A program made the position numbers and the translations under genes. The notes beneath the pieces are model-generated. The model was not told the DNA's origin, searched no databases, and was given only the letters and a program-made list of their open reading frames with translations. From Punica granatum (taxonomy: Eukaryota > Streptophyta > Magnoliopsida > Myrtales > Lythraceae), in contig NC_045132.1 of NCBI RefSeq assembly GCF_007655135.1, forward strand, positions 14,632,001-14,696,000: a stretch of 64,000 bases of DNA, read 5' to 3'. Positions 1-12,160 of this stretch are shown piece by piece. The number at the start of each line of letters is the position of its first letter. Positions within the stretch are counted from its first letter, which is position 1.

Positions 1-424
1 CAAAAGCTCAGCAAAATCTCAGCCCCCTTTGGCTCAGCAAAACCAAGCAAAACCCTCAAAGACTTAAGTCGGAATCATGGTATTTACCATCCCGATTTAA
101 ATCCAAACTTCACCAAACTTCATATCCCACATGTTTTCGATCCCCTCTATCCATTTCCGGGCTTAGCTTTTAAGTTTGAAGCCTCCAACCCATCAGAACA
201 AGCAACCACAGAACCGAACTCAGAAAAGGTCATTCTCGGGTCAAAATTTCCAACCCGGGTTTCAAGCCCTTCCAAGTCGGTTTGAGCTACCAAAACCCAT
301 CACACACCTCCCCTCACAACCCTAGGGTGTCAAGGAGTCAAGAAATCCAAGAAAAAGCCGTCGGTTTAACCCCAGGAAGAAGAAATAGCCCGACTGCCCA
401 GTCGGGTCGAAATTTCTGACTGTT

Positions 425-975
425 TGTGTGGTTTTCTTGCAGATTGGGTCGATCCGAGACTCTTTTCGAAAAACACCTGCCACAGTTAACTCCGGGGGTC
501 AGTTAGGAGTCGGGAGCCGCTGACCTTGCCTCTAAATTCCATCGGGAGACTCCGTGGCGACGTCCGACCCGACTTGTGCCAGATTGGTCTAAAATTCCGG
601 ACGTGCTCTGTTTTCCCTGATCTTTGCAGGGCTGTACGGGTCGACTCGATAACTCTGGGACCAAACTACCACTACAGTCACCTCCGGAGGTCAGTTAGGA
701 GTCGGGAGCCATTGACCTTGCCTCACAATTCCATCGGGAGACTGTGTGGCGATGTCCGACCCGACCTGTGCCAGACGGGTCTCAAATTCTGGACGTGCTC
801 TGTTTTCCGTGATCTTTGCAGGGATGTATGGGTCGACCCGATAACTCTGGGACCAAACGACCACCACAGTCACCTCCGGGGGTCAGTTAGGAGTCAGGAA
901 CCGCTGACCTTGCCTCAAAATTCCATTGGAAACTTCCGTGGTGATGTCCGACCCGACTTGTACCAGTCGGGTCTG
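425..975. repeat. 191-192 bp tandem repeat, about 2.8 copies
   Basis: The anchor GTCAGTTAGGAGTC occurs at 499, 690 and 882 (the last with one change nearby), spacings of 191 and 192 bp. The intervening sequence is conserved, including CATCGGGAGACT and GACCCGACTTGTGCCAG. The array lies inside the giant LTR. The copies are clearly diverged, so this is not a recent expansion. Confidence 0.85.
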
Positions 976-2952
976 TTCAGTGTTCTAGCCGGGTCTGTTT
1001 GTGCATTTCGGGTCTGTTCAACGAAAAATAGCCCAAATCCGACCCAACAAAGGTCCAACCCGGATTCTAACAGTCCCATCCCACATCCCGGGACTAGGTA
1101 TGACCATTCCCGACTTAGAGGAGTTAGGACTTTTACGTTTTCATTGTGTTTACGGAGTTATAAGTTGATTTTATGCATGTTTTGCTTCCAAGTTTTAATT
1201 TTTATGCAATTTCAATATTATATCATGCATGTTTATTATCGTAATACGTGCTAGCATGTCGGGAAATGTTTAAATCGAAGTCGAGGAAACCATATTGACC
1301 CGGAAAAGCTGAGATACCTCACAAATTAACCTCTTGGAGAGGTAACCGAGGGTATTCTTGACCTTTTTGGGTCAAGACCAGTTTCCTTGCCCCGATTTGA
1401 GTTGTTTCCCGAATTTTATGTTTTCCCGCATCCATGGAACCGGTATTGTTTTATCGATTCCGTAAATAACGTGTTTGTGCATGTTTGTATGCTTGAATGC
1501 ATTTTCCAAACTCTTGGCAATACTGGCTTTGTTAATCGTGTCATTTATCGTGTTTGTTGTTTGAGCATGCGAGAAATTATTTGAAACAAGACGGGAAAAA
1601 CTCGTGGAACCCGATGTGGGCCATGAGACCTCTCGGTTTTTTCCAAGGAGAAATGGTTGAGTGTCTCTTAAACTCGTATGGGCTGCACGAGGCTTCATCT
1701 CCCCGTTTTAAGTCCATTTTCGAATTTGGTGTAATTTGCAATCTACATTATTGTCGCAATATCGCTTGAAACTGTCTTTTCCAAACAAAACATGCATGAA
1801 TTTGGGTATCGATGACTCATTCGGGTCCATTTGGTTATGAGGGTATTTTCGGTCATTGGACCAAATTATCCTCGATCCTTATGGAATCGTCTTGGTCGCC
1901 GAGTCACGAATCGTTTTCATAATTAATACATTCGGTACAACCCTTAAGCATTAATTCCACAAACGGGTTAATCGGGACGCTCACATAATTAAACCTACTT
2001 CACACTGACAAATCTTGCATGAATTGGCCATTAACTGATAACTCGCGTCGATGAGTTGTCAAATGACGTTAGTGCCCTTTTTAAAACTTGTCTATTTCAA
2101 AACCCGAAACGCGCGGTTCGATGTAGAATGGACGTCTGAAAAGGGCTTCTGTGTCTCAACTTGAGGTTTACTTGATTTCAAGTAACTCAGGTCAGGATAC
2201 AGAAGATCTTTCTAGATCACTTCCGGGCAAATCGACCGGTTCTTTGGCTTTTTCGGGGTTCTTGCACAACCCTGGACGATCTAGGGAACTGGTCGACATC
2301 GGCTACAGGCCGAGGTGGCCCGCACTGCGATGTTTCCCCTTTTTGAAAATAATTTTCAAATAAAGGGCAAAATCATCTTTTCACAATTGAGCGACACCTC
2401 TAGGGTTAGCTTGACAGAAACACTATAGTACGGGATAGGAACGGGGTACCTGTTCAGGTGCAGGTTCATCTGCATAGCCTCTTCTTATCTAACTGATGAG
2501 TTTCTATCATCCTATCATAGACTCGGGTAACTAAGACGGTTATCTCTGTCACAAAACATGCAAAATCCTGATTAATCATTCACTCGATCTAACCAAATGC
2601 TAGACAATGGTTAGGGGAACTCTAGGTTCCAAATCTAGAGTCAAAATACGAGTTTGGTTAATTCAGTGGTATTTCAGTGTCACAATACAGAACAACTGTA
2701 AAAGTAATTCACACACACGAGATTTGACTCTCTTTGTCAAGTTCTCAAAACAAAGCCGAATGCTAAAACATTGGCACGTGCTTGTTTGTCTAGGGTAGGA
2801 TTTGCATGGCAAAATACCCCGGATTAACAACTTATTAAAACACGTACACTCGATAATAACAAACACCTTGTCTGTTATTTACCTGCTGCGTGTTATCTTT
2901 CAGCACTTGTTTGTCATGCGGGTCGAGCCTGATCCCTAGACCAAATAATATT

Positions 2953-3036
2953 AGGGTTCAATACCCTAATCATCGAGCACAGGGTCTAACGCCCTAATCA
3001 TCACTCACAGGGTCCAACGCCCTATTCAGTGAGAGT
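2953..3036. repeat. 28-bp tandem repeat, 3 copies, each a short palindrome
   Basis: Units begin at 2953, 2981 and 3009, exactly 28 bp apart. Each contains an imperfect palindrome AGGGTnnAAnnCCCT followed by a roughly 13-bp linker ending in CAC or GAG. It lies within the giant LTR. Three diverged copies and the plant LTR context argue against a CRISPR array. Confidence 0.8.
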
Positions 3037-3390
3037 GTGCATCGAGTTCCATTTCTTCGGTTTTTCCCTAAACTCACGGTGAGTTGGAGCGGAATAATAA
3101 CCGAACGCGATTCGACTAGAATTCGACCATTTGTAATTTGTATTTATTATTTTCGAGAGCATTGTAAGGATTTTATTTTATACATTCATTCTGTAAAAAT
3201 TCCAGTCGGTGAGCGAACGGTCCGAGAGTCGAATTAATCAAATCGGTCTAATGCTTACCCAAAGGAAAGTAAATTCAAGATCTCGCGGTTTTGGTTCACG
3301 CAGGAATTCAACCTCCACGGTTTGATGAACTGTAACGCAAGATTGTGAACCAACTCCCCGACGCATGAGTTTACTTCTCTCTCGGTTTCT

Positions 3391-4174
3391 CGACCGACAT
3401 CGTTTAATTCATCGAATTTTCGGTGTCAAAACATGCGAGTCAAGCGCAACTTAATCCATGCGGTAAACATGCAAGCCTAGCAAATCAGAGTACCAAAAAG
3501 GCGTGCAGGATATAGGCCCGCACGTAACATGAACCCCCGAACTCGGACTTTCCGGTTCCGTAAAGACCATTGCCGTAGCAAAACTAGGTGTTCCATACCC
3601 CTAGACCCGAGTAACTTATCTGCCCTCGACTTTCGAGTCGTAAAATAATAAATGGGGACTCCTTCTCACGCATATCCGTCATGTATCCCCACGGGAAGGT
3701 GGACACTCCCAAGCCGCGCGATTTCAGGTCACACGCATGCGGGCCCTGACGAGAGTCCACATTCGAATCCGTACACTCGGCTTCACAACCGATATCGTTT
3801 AATTCACCGAATTTTCGGTGTAAAAACGTGTGAGCCGGGCACAGCCTAATCCATACGATAAATTAAAACATGCAAGCCTAGCAAACCAGAGTACCGAAAT
3901 GGCGTGTGGGATATAGGCCCACACGTAACATGAACTCCCGAATTCGAAATTTTCGGTTCCGCACATGACCAATGCCTTAGCAAAACTAGGTGTATCATTG
4001 CCCCTAGACCCGGGCAACTCACCAACTCTTGACCTTCGAGTCGTAAACAGGTAGTGGCGACTCCTTCTCACGCGTGTCCGTCACGCATCCTTGGGAAAGT
4101 GGACACTCTCAAGCCGCACGATCCAAAAGCTCGCGATGCGGGCCCCGACGAGAGTTCACATTCGGGTCCGTACA
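3391..4174. repeat. Tandem duplication (395 bp) of the LTR terminus
   Basis: CGTTTAATTC(A/C)(T/C)CGAATTTTCGG occurs at 3401 and again at 3796, and the two blocks match through to the terminal GACGAGAGT(T/C)CACATTCG. The outermost ~390 bp of the giant LTR is thus present twice in tandem here but only once at 35676 and 55198. The copies differ at many positions, so the duplication is old. Confidence 0.8.
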
Positions 4175-4333
4175 ATGGGCAAGTGGTTTTTCATACTCCC
4201 AAATGGTTTTAGGGCGGTTCTTTTGTCCTAAAAGAACCGATCCGAACTAAACGGGGATCGAAATATCTTGAAAAAAACCACCTTGACCCACCCGTTTTCA
4301 CCCTTAGCTGTGAGAGGGATGGCATTTTTTAAA

Positions 4334-4690
4334 GGGTTAATTGCGCCATATAGCCTAACGTTTGAAGGAATTCTTAGTTCTAACCCAAACTTGATTTTTT
4401 ACCCGAGGTATACTAACGTTAACGTGTTAATTTCACATCTAACCCGACGCTAACTTTCTGTCCAAAATTAACAGAATTGCACACGTGACACGTTAATTTT
4501 GTAACACATGTAAGCAACGTTACAAAATTAACGTGCCACGTGTGCAATTCCGTCAATTTTGGACGGAAAGTTAGCGTCGGACTAGATGTGAAACAAACAC
4601 GTCAATGTTGGAATATCTGAGGTAAAAAATTAAGTTTGGGATAGAACTAAGAATTCTTTCAAATGTTAGGTTATATGGCGTAATTATCCC
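4334..4690. mobile_element. Foldback MITE, Mutator-like (357 bp)
   Basis: Nearly the whole element is one inverted repeat. The left arm begins GGGTTAATTGCGCCATATAG and the reverse complement of the right end begins GGGATAATTACGCCATATAA. The arms stay paired to a centre near 4505 (GTAACACATG...CAACGTTAC). Flanking 9-mers TTTTTTAAA (4325-4333) and TGTTTGAAA (4691-4699) match at 7 of 9 positions, consistent with a decayed 9-bp target duplication as in Mutator-type elements. It has no coding capacity. The arms carry CACGTG-type motifs. Confidence 0.8.
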
Positions 4691-4699
4691 TGTTTGAAA

Positions 4700-7417
4700 A
4701 GATCATATTATCTGCTCATCAGACTTGGAAATCTGATGGGGGAGGCCGGATTTGCAAATCAGCATTTTCTTGGATTTGGGCCTGAATCAAAATAGCCAAT
4801 CCGAGCCACAAAAAATTACCAAAAGCGAGAATTGCTATTCTCACGGAATTGGGCCGGATTTGGGATTCCTATCCGCCCAACCAAACCGGCAGTTAGGGTT
4901 TAGGGTATTCATAGAGATCGTAGGAAATCTCTAGTATAATATTACAATCTGTATTAGATATGTGACTGCATATAACTAGTAGAAGTATTTACTAGATATA
5001 AAGTTATAGATAGAACAATACCTCATGAAGATATTAATAAAAGATTCTAAAATATGTCAAGGATATCGATAGATGTACAAAGGTAGAGAAATATATTTAG
5101 TTACCGATTTGGGTATATCAAGGAGGGCCCAGGATAGTAAGTTGGGTCGAACAGGTCGAATTGATTTTTTGGTCTCTAACATATAATTTTTAAAATTTTT
5201 TATTTCTACCTCCTTGTAATTGTCCTGCATTTTAAATTTTCATCAAGCTTGCTCCAACATGATGGGATATAGCAATGGCCGATTTTTACGGAATGTACTA
5301 GAGTCTTGGTGCACGAATCGTCATTATCCAACATCTTTTTCTCCCCCGTATCGACATTAATGGACATGCACTTATATTATTGATAGCATGGGTTGAGACA
5401 CAATAAAGTAGTTGATTATTTAATTATCTAATGATGTCTTCAGCATTATAAACAATAATAATAAATTAGGGATTCATAAAAAAATCTTGAGCGCAATATT
5501 GTAAAATACAACCCCACCCCAAAAGGGCCAAAACCCGGGCCACCTTTGTTTTTTTTGTTTTTAGGGAGATGGGCTTCTTTGACATGACAGAGAGAAGAAT
5601 TGGAAGGATGAACAGGCTTGCCCTTTGTTTTAGAACCAAATTTTGAATAAATGACCAAGCCTTATCCTTTAATTTGTTATTATAGAACCGATTTCGAATC
5701 GGGCATGTGTTACCTCTGGGTGTTTTTCACTGCGTCCTGACCCAGTCAGATTATGTGTACACCGTAAGATAATGCGACATGCAGTCATATAAGACTTCCG
5801 TAAGAGGGGGCTGGAATTTAAATTCACGTGTATTAGGATTCATAAGGCGGAAAGGCTAGGCCCATTTCCTATAGTAGGAGAAAATGTGTCGGAGAATCAA
5901 CATGATTATTACATATGATGACAATTACCCATTTGATTAACAATTATTCACGCGTTTATAATAATCTAATTGATGTCTTCAAGCGTGCAATACGTGTTAG
6001 GGTTGGACACCAGAGAATTTCTTCTATATTGGTAGTGCAACAAACATGTTAAGAATCAATACCTTGTTTAAAACAAGAATATAAAAAGGAATAACATAAA
6101 CTAATATGGGTTTGTTGAAACGATTCGACACTTATTTTCTTAATTAAGATCTCTAATTCTAATCTCATAAATAGAGAAATTTCATAATTGGGAGAGCTTT
6201 TTCTTTTATAATTATGATTGGAATAGTTTTAATCAATAGTTGGTCGATCAGACTTAAATTAGGTTAATACACGAAGTGTTAGACTTCTCAATATCAGCCC
6301 TACATATTGAAAAAAAGAAGGAACATAAGAAATTGTTACAGCCATATATCAGACCACAAAACATAGTAAATGAAGACAAAATAGAAAACCGGTTTCTGTC
6401 TTAGTCGTCAGATGATGGTTCCCAAATTCCATATTGATAATGCCACGAGCACCTACAAATCCATGGCTGATATTATTCTCCATGTATCATAATTGACAAA
6501 TTAACAAAAATTGACTAGCCCATATACATCACAAATTCATAGAAATGATAAATATCATCCATGATTATTTTTATATTCGATTATATAGAAAACCTATTGA
6601 CCTAATAAAGAAAAGGAAACAAATAAATTTAGGCCTTTTTAGGGTAAAATTTCACTGATATAATTTGAATCCGAAACATTGTACTTTTAAAATTACAGCG
6701 TATCTATTGCACTACCCTTCATGGATCCATGATTAATCTCACTTTATATATTGACCTATCTTCTTCTCCTCTTCTTCATTGAAGTGGATGCTTGCGAATG
6801 GTGGTCAACCACTAATTCTCCACGGACGTAGTTATGTGAGATAACACTATTTTTGTCTAAACATAAAGCATATTTCAACTTGTACGACCATCGTACACTA
6901 TAATTCTAGAAAGTATTTTATGGGCAACAGAATTTTATAATATGATATGTAATGATGTTACTCAAACAAAACTCTTTAAATTCGTAGAGGTAAAGTTGGA
7001 TCTTCCAATAGATTTAACTTCAACAAGGATGTCTTAGTAGGGGTTATGCGAAAAGACCAATTCGAGCGGTCCATGCCGCAGTGAGTCATAGTCTTGTCAC
7101 ATGATTGCAACAAGAATGCGACCTTACAATACAGATGTAATAAAAATGCAATTTCAATTTGGAAATTTATATATCGGCTCTAACTACGGTGTTATGTACA
7201 TTATTTTTCTTTTTTTTTATATGGATTATATTTTTTAAATACCACTTGATTATTCAATGCAATATTGGACAATATATGCTGAATTATGAATATTTAATGA
7301 AAATTTTAAAAAAGAAATGGTGTATTTAGTTGGTGAGGAGGAGAGAGAAGAGGCGGTGAGAAAGCTAGCTGAGGTACGGTTTGGGAGATAGGATAGAGAG
7401 GGAGAGGGAGGGAGAGA
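4700..7417. other. Non-coding AT-rich interval
   Basis: I see no supported gene. ORFs here are short, lack recognisable motifs and do not join by plausible splicing. The last ~100 bp (7321-7417) turns into a GA-rich stretch, and the Ty3/gypsy element is inserted at its end. Confidence 0.5.
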
Positions 7418-7422
7418 GAGAT

Positions 7423-8119
7423 TGATGCGGACCTCACGAAGGATTGTGAAACCCGACGAACAATTTGGATTGATTCCTAGATCGCCAAATATATTCAGAT
7501 AAAGAGGACTATTGACCCATTATTTATAGAGAAACAACAACCAATAATATCAAAGAAGGATTATTGAACCGTTGTTTATGAAGAAATAAAAATCAATAAT
7601 ATCAAATTGTGTCGAACCTCACAAGCTATCATACTTGATCGTTCGAAGGAGTTCAATGAGAAAAAATCTCTCCAAAATAGTTTAACCTCTGATAAGCTAC
7701 TCAGCCTTCTTTATATAAGCCTAGGAAATACTGGAAAGTAATAAACTTGGCAACTAGAATAACCTTAGTTTCCTAAAGCCAGAAATGACAAAGGAAATTA
7801 AATAAATGCCTCCTAGAATAGTTGGCATTGTTTTTATTTCATCTTCAGCACCTCTCGACTTTCCTTATGCGTCCACTCCAATTTTGGATGGGTTATCGAC
7901 TATCTTATGGCAAGTCAATTGAATAAAGTCATTGGGAGGCCCAAAAAGCCCTTCAATAAGCTCTCCATAGTTTGTTGGATTTGTCTTGCCTTCGTTCGTG
8001 TGATTGGCCCACTCGGAACATGCAAGCCTCCAAAATCTTGTACATTAGCTCCCTCTCCACGAATTCGACTTCAAAGCTCGTGTGCATCAGCCTCGTCATC
8101 ATGCCCGCGATCCTCATCA
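7423..8119 (-). repeat. 3' LTR of the gypsy element (697 bp)
   Basis: In minus orientation it begins TGATGAGGATCGCGGGC and ends ...CCGCATCA, giving TGATG/CATCA terminal inverted repeats. It aligns over its full length with 13519-14250. It lacks a block of about 35 bp found in the other LTR near 14043-14078. Confidence 0.9.
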
Positions 8120-8133
8120 ATCCCCCTCTCCTC
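8120..8133 (-). other. Polypurine tract of the gypsy element
   Basis: On the minus strand GAGGAGAGGGGGAT directly precedes the 3' LTR (TGATGAGG...). The degenerate integrase-tail reading frame ends in the codons overlapping this tract, so coding sequence runs up to the LTR. Confidence 0.75.
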
Positions 8134-9424
8134 AAAAGGATCCATCCTCGAATCGAGACCTACATCAATCAGAGAAAGATCATAAACATTAAAAGTTGGG
8201 TTAACATTATACTCACTTGGTAAATATATTTTGTAAGCATTATCATTGATTTTGGCTAATACTTTGAATAGTCCAATTCTTCATGGATTCAATTTGGATT
8301 TTCGTTGGTTTGGAAATCTTTTCTTCCTCATATGAACCCACACCCAATCTCTTGGTTCAAAAGTCACTTTCTTCCGTCCCTTGTTGGCACGATCAGCATA
8401 TTACTCGTTCTTCTTCAAGTACGTTGCCTTGCCTCTTCATTAATCCTCTTCATTATATCTGACTTTTTCTTTCCATCAAAACTAGAAATCTCACTCATAG
8501 GCAAAGGAATTAGATCCAAAGGCGTTAATGGATTAAAACCATACACAATCTGAAATGGAGAGAAGTTAGTAGAAGAATGCAATGTACAATTATAGGCAAA
8601 CTCAATAAACGGTATGCAATCTTCCCAAGACTTCAAATTCTTTTTTATAACAATATGAAGAAGAGTGGACAATGTTCTATTAACGACCTCAGTTTGTCCA
8701 TCCATTTGGGGATAACAAGTAGTAGAAACAACAATTTAGTTCCTAACTTTCCTCACAAGACGCGCCAAAAATGACTCAAGAACTTATCATTATGATCACT
8801 AACTATGCTCTAAGGTATTCCATACAATTGCACTACCTCCCTAAAGAACAAGTCAGCAACATGTGTAGCTTCATTTATTTTGCGGCATGAAATAAAATGA
8901 GCCATCTTAGAAAATCGATCCACAACCACGAAAATTGAATCTCGACCTTTAGTATACCTAGGCAATTCTAGAATGAAATCCATGGATATATCAGTCCAAG
9001 GCTCATTAGGAACAAGTAAAGGCATGTACATTCCATGGAGTTTGACCGTAGATTTCGTCTTCTTACAAGTAACACATTCGGAGCAAATTCTCTCTACATT
9101 TCTTTTCATATGCGGCCAAAAGAAATGTTCCCTCAAAATATCCAAAGTTTTAGCTACCTCGAAATGACCCATAAGACCACCCCCATGCGACTCAAGAACA
9201 AGTAATTCACGTATAGAAAAATTAGATATGTATAGCTTATTCTCCCTACACAAAAATTCGTTATGCTTATAAAACTTACCAAATGCACCATTTTCACATG
9301 CGCGATAAATAGCACCAAAGTCAGAATCTTGTATGTACAACTCTTTAAGATGCTCAAACCCAATAAATTTAGTATTTAGAGTAGAGATAAGTACATACCT
9401 TCGTGATAATGCATCAGCTATCAT
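8120..9424 (-). pseudogene. Gypsy integrase (broken)
   Basis: The H2C2 zinc-binding N-terminus is visible (HGGGLMGHF...CSECVTCKK), then the catalytic core with its first Asp in DISMDFILELP, the second Asp in IVSDHNDKFL (after a stop at about 8812) and the Glu in [11 protein letters not shown] (8705 frame). The C-terminal region (VWVHMRKKRFP..., AYKIYLPSEYNV) continues to the PPT. The DD(35)E residues are thus still recognisable but split over at least three frames. No chromodomain follows. Confidence 0.88.
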
Positions 9425-9600
9425 ATTTTCCTTTCCTTACTTGTACTGAATCACGTATGTAAACATCTCTATGAATTCGACCCACTTGGTATGTCTTCAG
9501 TTCAGCTTATTTTGTCCTTTCAAATGCTTCAATAATTCGTGGTCCATGTGTATGACAAATTCCTTCGACCACAAGTAGTGTTGTCACGTCTTCAATGTAC
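9405..9600 (-). pseudogene. Gypsy RNase H C-terminal remnant
   Basis: Between the RT and integrase frames the minus strand encodes HYLWSKEFVIHMDHELLKHL, then stop-interrupted HTKWVEFIEMFTYVIQYK, then MIADALSRR. These are standard landmarks of the gypsy RNase H end. At least two in-frame stops break it. Confidence 0.8.
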
Positions 9601-9663
9601 ACACCAAAGCATAAAAACTCCTTGTCATATGTCGAATAGTTCGAGGTGGCCCCACTTAACTTC

Positions 9664-10407
9664 TCACTGAAGTAGGCAATGTGACGTTTTTTCCTGCATC
9701 AAAACAACACCTATACTAATCCCAGAAGCATCACATTCTATTTCAAAAGTTTTCAAAAAATCAGGTAAAACTAATAAATGCGCAGAACAAAGCTTTTCCT
9801 TAATCAAATTAAATGCTTGCTCTTGCTTGACTCCCCATTTGAAACATGTATCCTTCTTAACCACTTTCGTCAATGGTGCAGCCAATGGGCTAACATCTCG
9901 CACAAATCGCCTATAAAAGTTGGCTAGACCATGAAAACTTCTTACCTCGGTTACAGATTTCGGCGTCGGCCAGTCCTTGATTGCTTTTACCTTTTCCTTA
10001 TCAACCTGAGTACCCCTGGCACTTACAACAAATCCCAAGAACACAACTCGATCCGTGCAAAATGTACATTTCTTCAGGTTAGCATATAGTTTTTTATATC
10101 TCAATGCTTGAAGCACGCATCGCAAATGATGGATATGATCATTTAAGCTCTTACTATATACCAAAATATCATTGAAATATACAACCACGAATTTTCCAAT
10201 GAAAGCACGCAAAATATGATTCATGAGCCTCATGAAAGTACTAGGTGCATTAGTTAATCCGAATGGCATAACTAACCACTCATACAAACCATTTTTTGTT
10301 TTGAAAGCCGTTTTCCACTCATCATCTTTTTTCGTCATAATCTGATGGTATCCACTTTTCAAGTCTATCTTTAAAAATAAAACAGAACCATGCAATTCAT
10401 CAAACAT
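9664..10407 (-). pseudogene. Gypsy reverse transcriptase (broken, mutated active site)
   Basis: The 247-codon frame contains the RT palm: [13 protein letters not shown] (first catalytic Asp), [17 protein letters not shown], then [13 protein letters not shown], then the thumb and connection ([32 protein letters not shown]) and the start of RNase H ([11 protein letters not shown]). The catalytic YXDD box reads YFND, with the first Asp replaced by Asn, which should abolish polymerisation. The N-terminal fingers lie upstream (10410-10620) in frames with stops. Confidence 0.92.
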
Positions 10408-10986
10408 ATCATCTAATCGAGGAATTGGATGTTAATACTTTACTGTGATTTTGTTCATAGCGCGACAATCAACACACATACGCCAAGAACCATCTTTCTT
10501 TAGTACCAACAACACCGGAACCGCACAAGGACTCATGTTCTCACGCACATGCCCTTTAGCTAACAACTCGTCTACTTGCCTTTGAAACTCCTTTTTCTCC
10601 TCCGATTTACTTCAATAAGCTAGCCGATTCGGAATCGCAGCTCCAAGCACAAAGTTGATTTGATGCTCTATTCCCCTTATTGGTGGCAAACCCTTGGATA
10701 ACTCCTCGGGAAAGACATCTCCAAACTTATGCAAAAGAGAGGCAACACAACTTGGCAAAAAAGAATTAAGGTCAGAGAAATAAGCTTATTTATAAACGGA
10801 CAAGATCATTGGGCGATTAGCTTTGAAAGCACTCTTGATCTCTCTTTCTTTTGCATAGAAACTCATCTTTTTCTCTTTTCTCTCTTCTAACTCTTTCCTC
10901 TCATCTAAAGATGAGCTCTCTTTCTTTTCACTCTCTCGATTTTCTTCCTCTCTATTCTTGCCATTTTCCTCTCTCATTTGCTCACT

Positions 10987-11460
10987 CTATTTTTTTCTTG
11001 GAATTTCAGCATCTACCTCACTTTTCTCACAAATGGATCTCTTGATTCGAAGCTGATCCTCATACACATGATTAGGTGTCAATGGAACAAGTGTCACCTT
11101 TTTTCCATCATCAACAAAGGAATATCGATTCTTATACCCATCATGTATTGCTTCTCTATCAAATTGCCATGGCCTCCCAAGCAATATATGACTAGCATGC
11201 ATGGGCACTATATCACAAAGAACTTCATCCTTGTATCTCTCAATTGTAAAGGAAACAAGAACTTGCTTGTTCACCTTCACTTTTCCACTTTCATTCAACC
11301 ATTGTAGCTTATATGGCCTAGGATGCTTCAATGTACGCAATCCCAACTCGTTAACAAGTAACTTACTAGCCACATTCGCACATCTACCCCCATCAATGAT
11401 CAAAATACAAACCCAATCCTTCATATGGCATCTAGTGTGGAATATATTCTCCATTTGCAC
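10987..11460 (-). pseudogene. Gypsy aspartic protease domain (broken)
   Basis: The 157-codon frame carries the retroviral-type protease core. The active site is IDGG (Asp-Gly-Gly, a common plant Ty3/gypsy variant of Asp-Ser/Thr-Gly) near residue 22, followed by CANVASKLLV. HILLGRPWQFDR is the conserved C-terminal part. It ends in a charged linker. The upstream join to gag and downstream join to RT are interrupted by stops. Confidence 0.85.
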
Positions 11461-11499
11461 ATCAATTCTCTTTTCTTCCTTAATTTGTGCATTAAGTGC

Positions 11500-11754
11500 T
11501 CACATGATTACTAAGGCATTCTCCTTAGCAGCATATTCATAATCACTAAACTCATCATGTGTTGGCATGGAATCACTTTCCTCTTCTTCGGTTTCAATTT
11601 CCCCACTATCTAGCATGATCATTGCCCTTTTATTTGAACATTGAGAAGCAATATACCCAGACCCCAAACACCGAAAACATTTGATATTCCTATTTCTTTG
11701 AGGTTGGAATGTAGAGTTACCTCTCAACTTGTTGTCCCCTTGGCTCTTGCTCAT
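11500..11754 (-). pseudogene. Gypsy nucleocapsid zinc knuckle and linker (broken)
   Basis: The segment contains CFRCLGSGYIASQC, which is a CX2CX4HX4C zinc knuckle with the His replaced by Tyr. It is followed by an acidic linker (ETEEEESDS) and the EYAAKENALV segment typical of the gag-protease junction. The His-to-Tyr change would be expected to weaken zinc binding. The frame ends at VIM, just before the protease segment at 11460. Confidence 0.8.
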
Positions 11755-12160
11755 GCCCTTTTGAGCATTCGATTTGGGTTTCTCCTTTGATCTTAAACTG
11801 GCACCCCATTTCGACTTCCAATTTGAAGAAGACCCGAATAAGAACCACTCTCTTGCTTTACTAGTCTCCCTCTCTTGAGTTGCCGTTCTACTTTCATGGC
11901 CATGCTAACCATCTCTTATATCTCCACATAATGCTACAACTCCACCACATTAGTAATTTCTCGGTTCAAACCGCATAAAAACTTGGCCATAGTCACCTCT
12001 TCATCTCTTCAATGTTTGCCCAAATCAAAGCTATCTCCATCTCCTTGTGGTAGTCTTCCACGCTCTTTGCTCCCTGCCGTAGACTTTGCAATTTTAAATG
12101 CAAGTCCCGATGGTAATATGAGGCAACAAACCGCCTCTGCATGATAGCCTTCATCTCATC

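Larger units (their letters stand above)
1..4174 (-). mobile_element. Giant LTR (copy 1 of 3), minus orientation, cut by window start
   Basis: Read on the minus strand, the sequence inward from 4174 matches the left ends of the two solo LTRs at 35676 and 55198: it starts TGTACGGACCCGAAT and continues through the 'CCCGACGAGAG', 'CACCTTCCC', 'GACGGACACGC' and 'CTAGGGGTA' blocks. Further in, 3050-3240, 2560-2720 and 1080-1130 still match internal parts of those LTRs in the expected order. At least 4.17 kb of one LTR is therefore present and its other end lies outside the window. The segment around 2560-2720 occurs here and in the 35676 copy but not in the 55198 copy, so the full LTR is probably about 4.5 kb. 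No protein-coding domain is visible; the 242-codon ORF at 526-1254 only follows the tandem repeats. Whether this is a solo LTR or part of a complete element cannot be told. Confidence 0.65.

Noticed and set aside
526..1254. 242-codon ORF on the plus strand
   Set aside because: It follows the 191-bp tandem repeats, so its own sequence is repetitive; no domain, and it lies in an LTR.
2953..3036. Regularly spaced palindromic repeats resembling a CRISPR array
   Set aside because: Only three diverged units, with no unique spacers between conserved repeats, inside a plant LTR.
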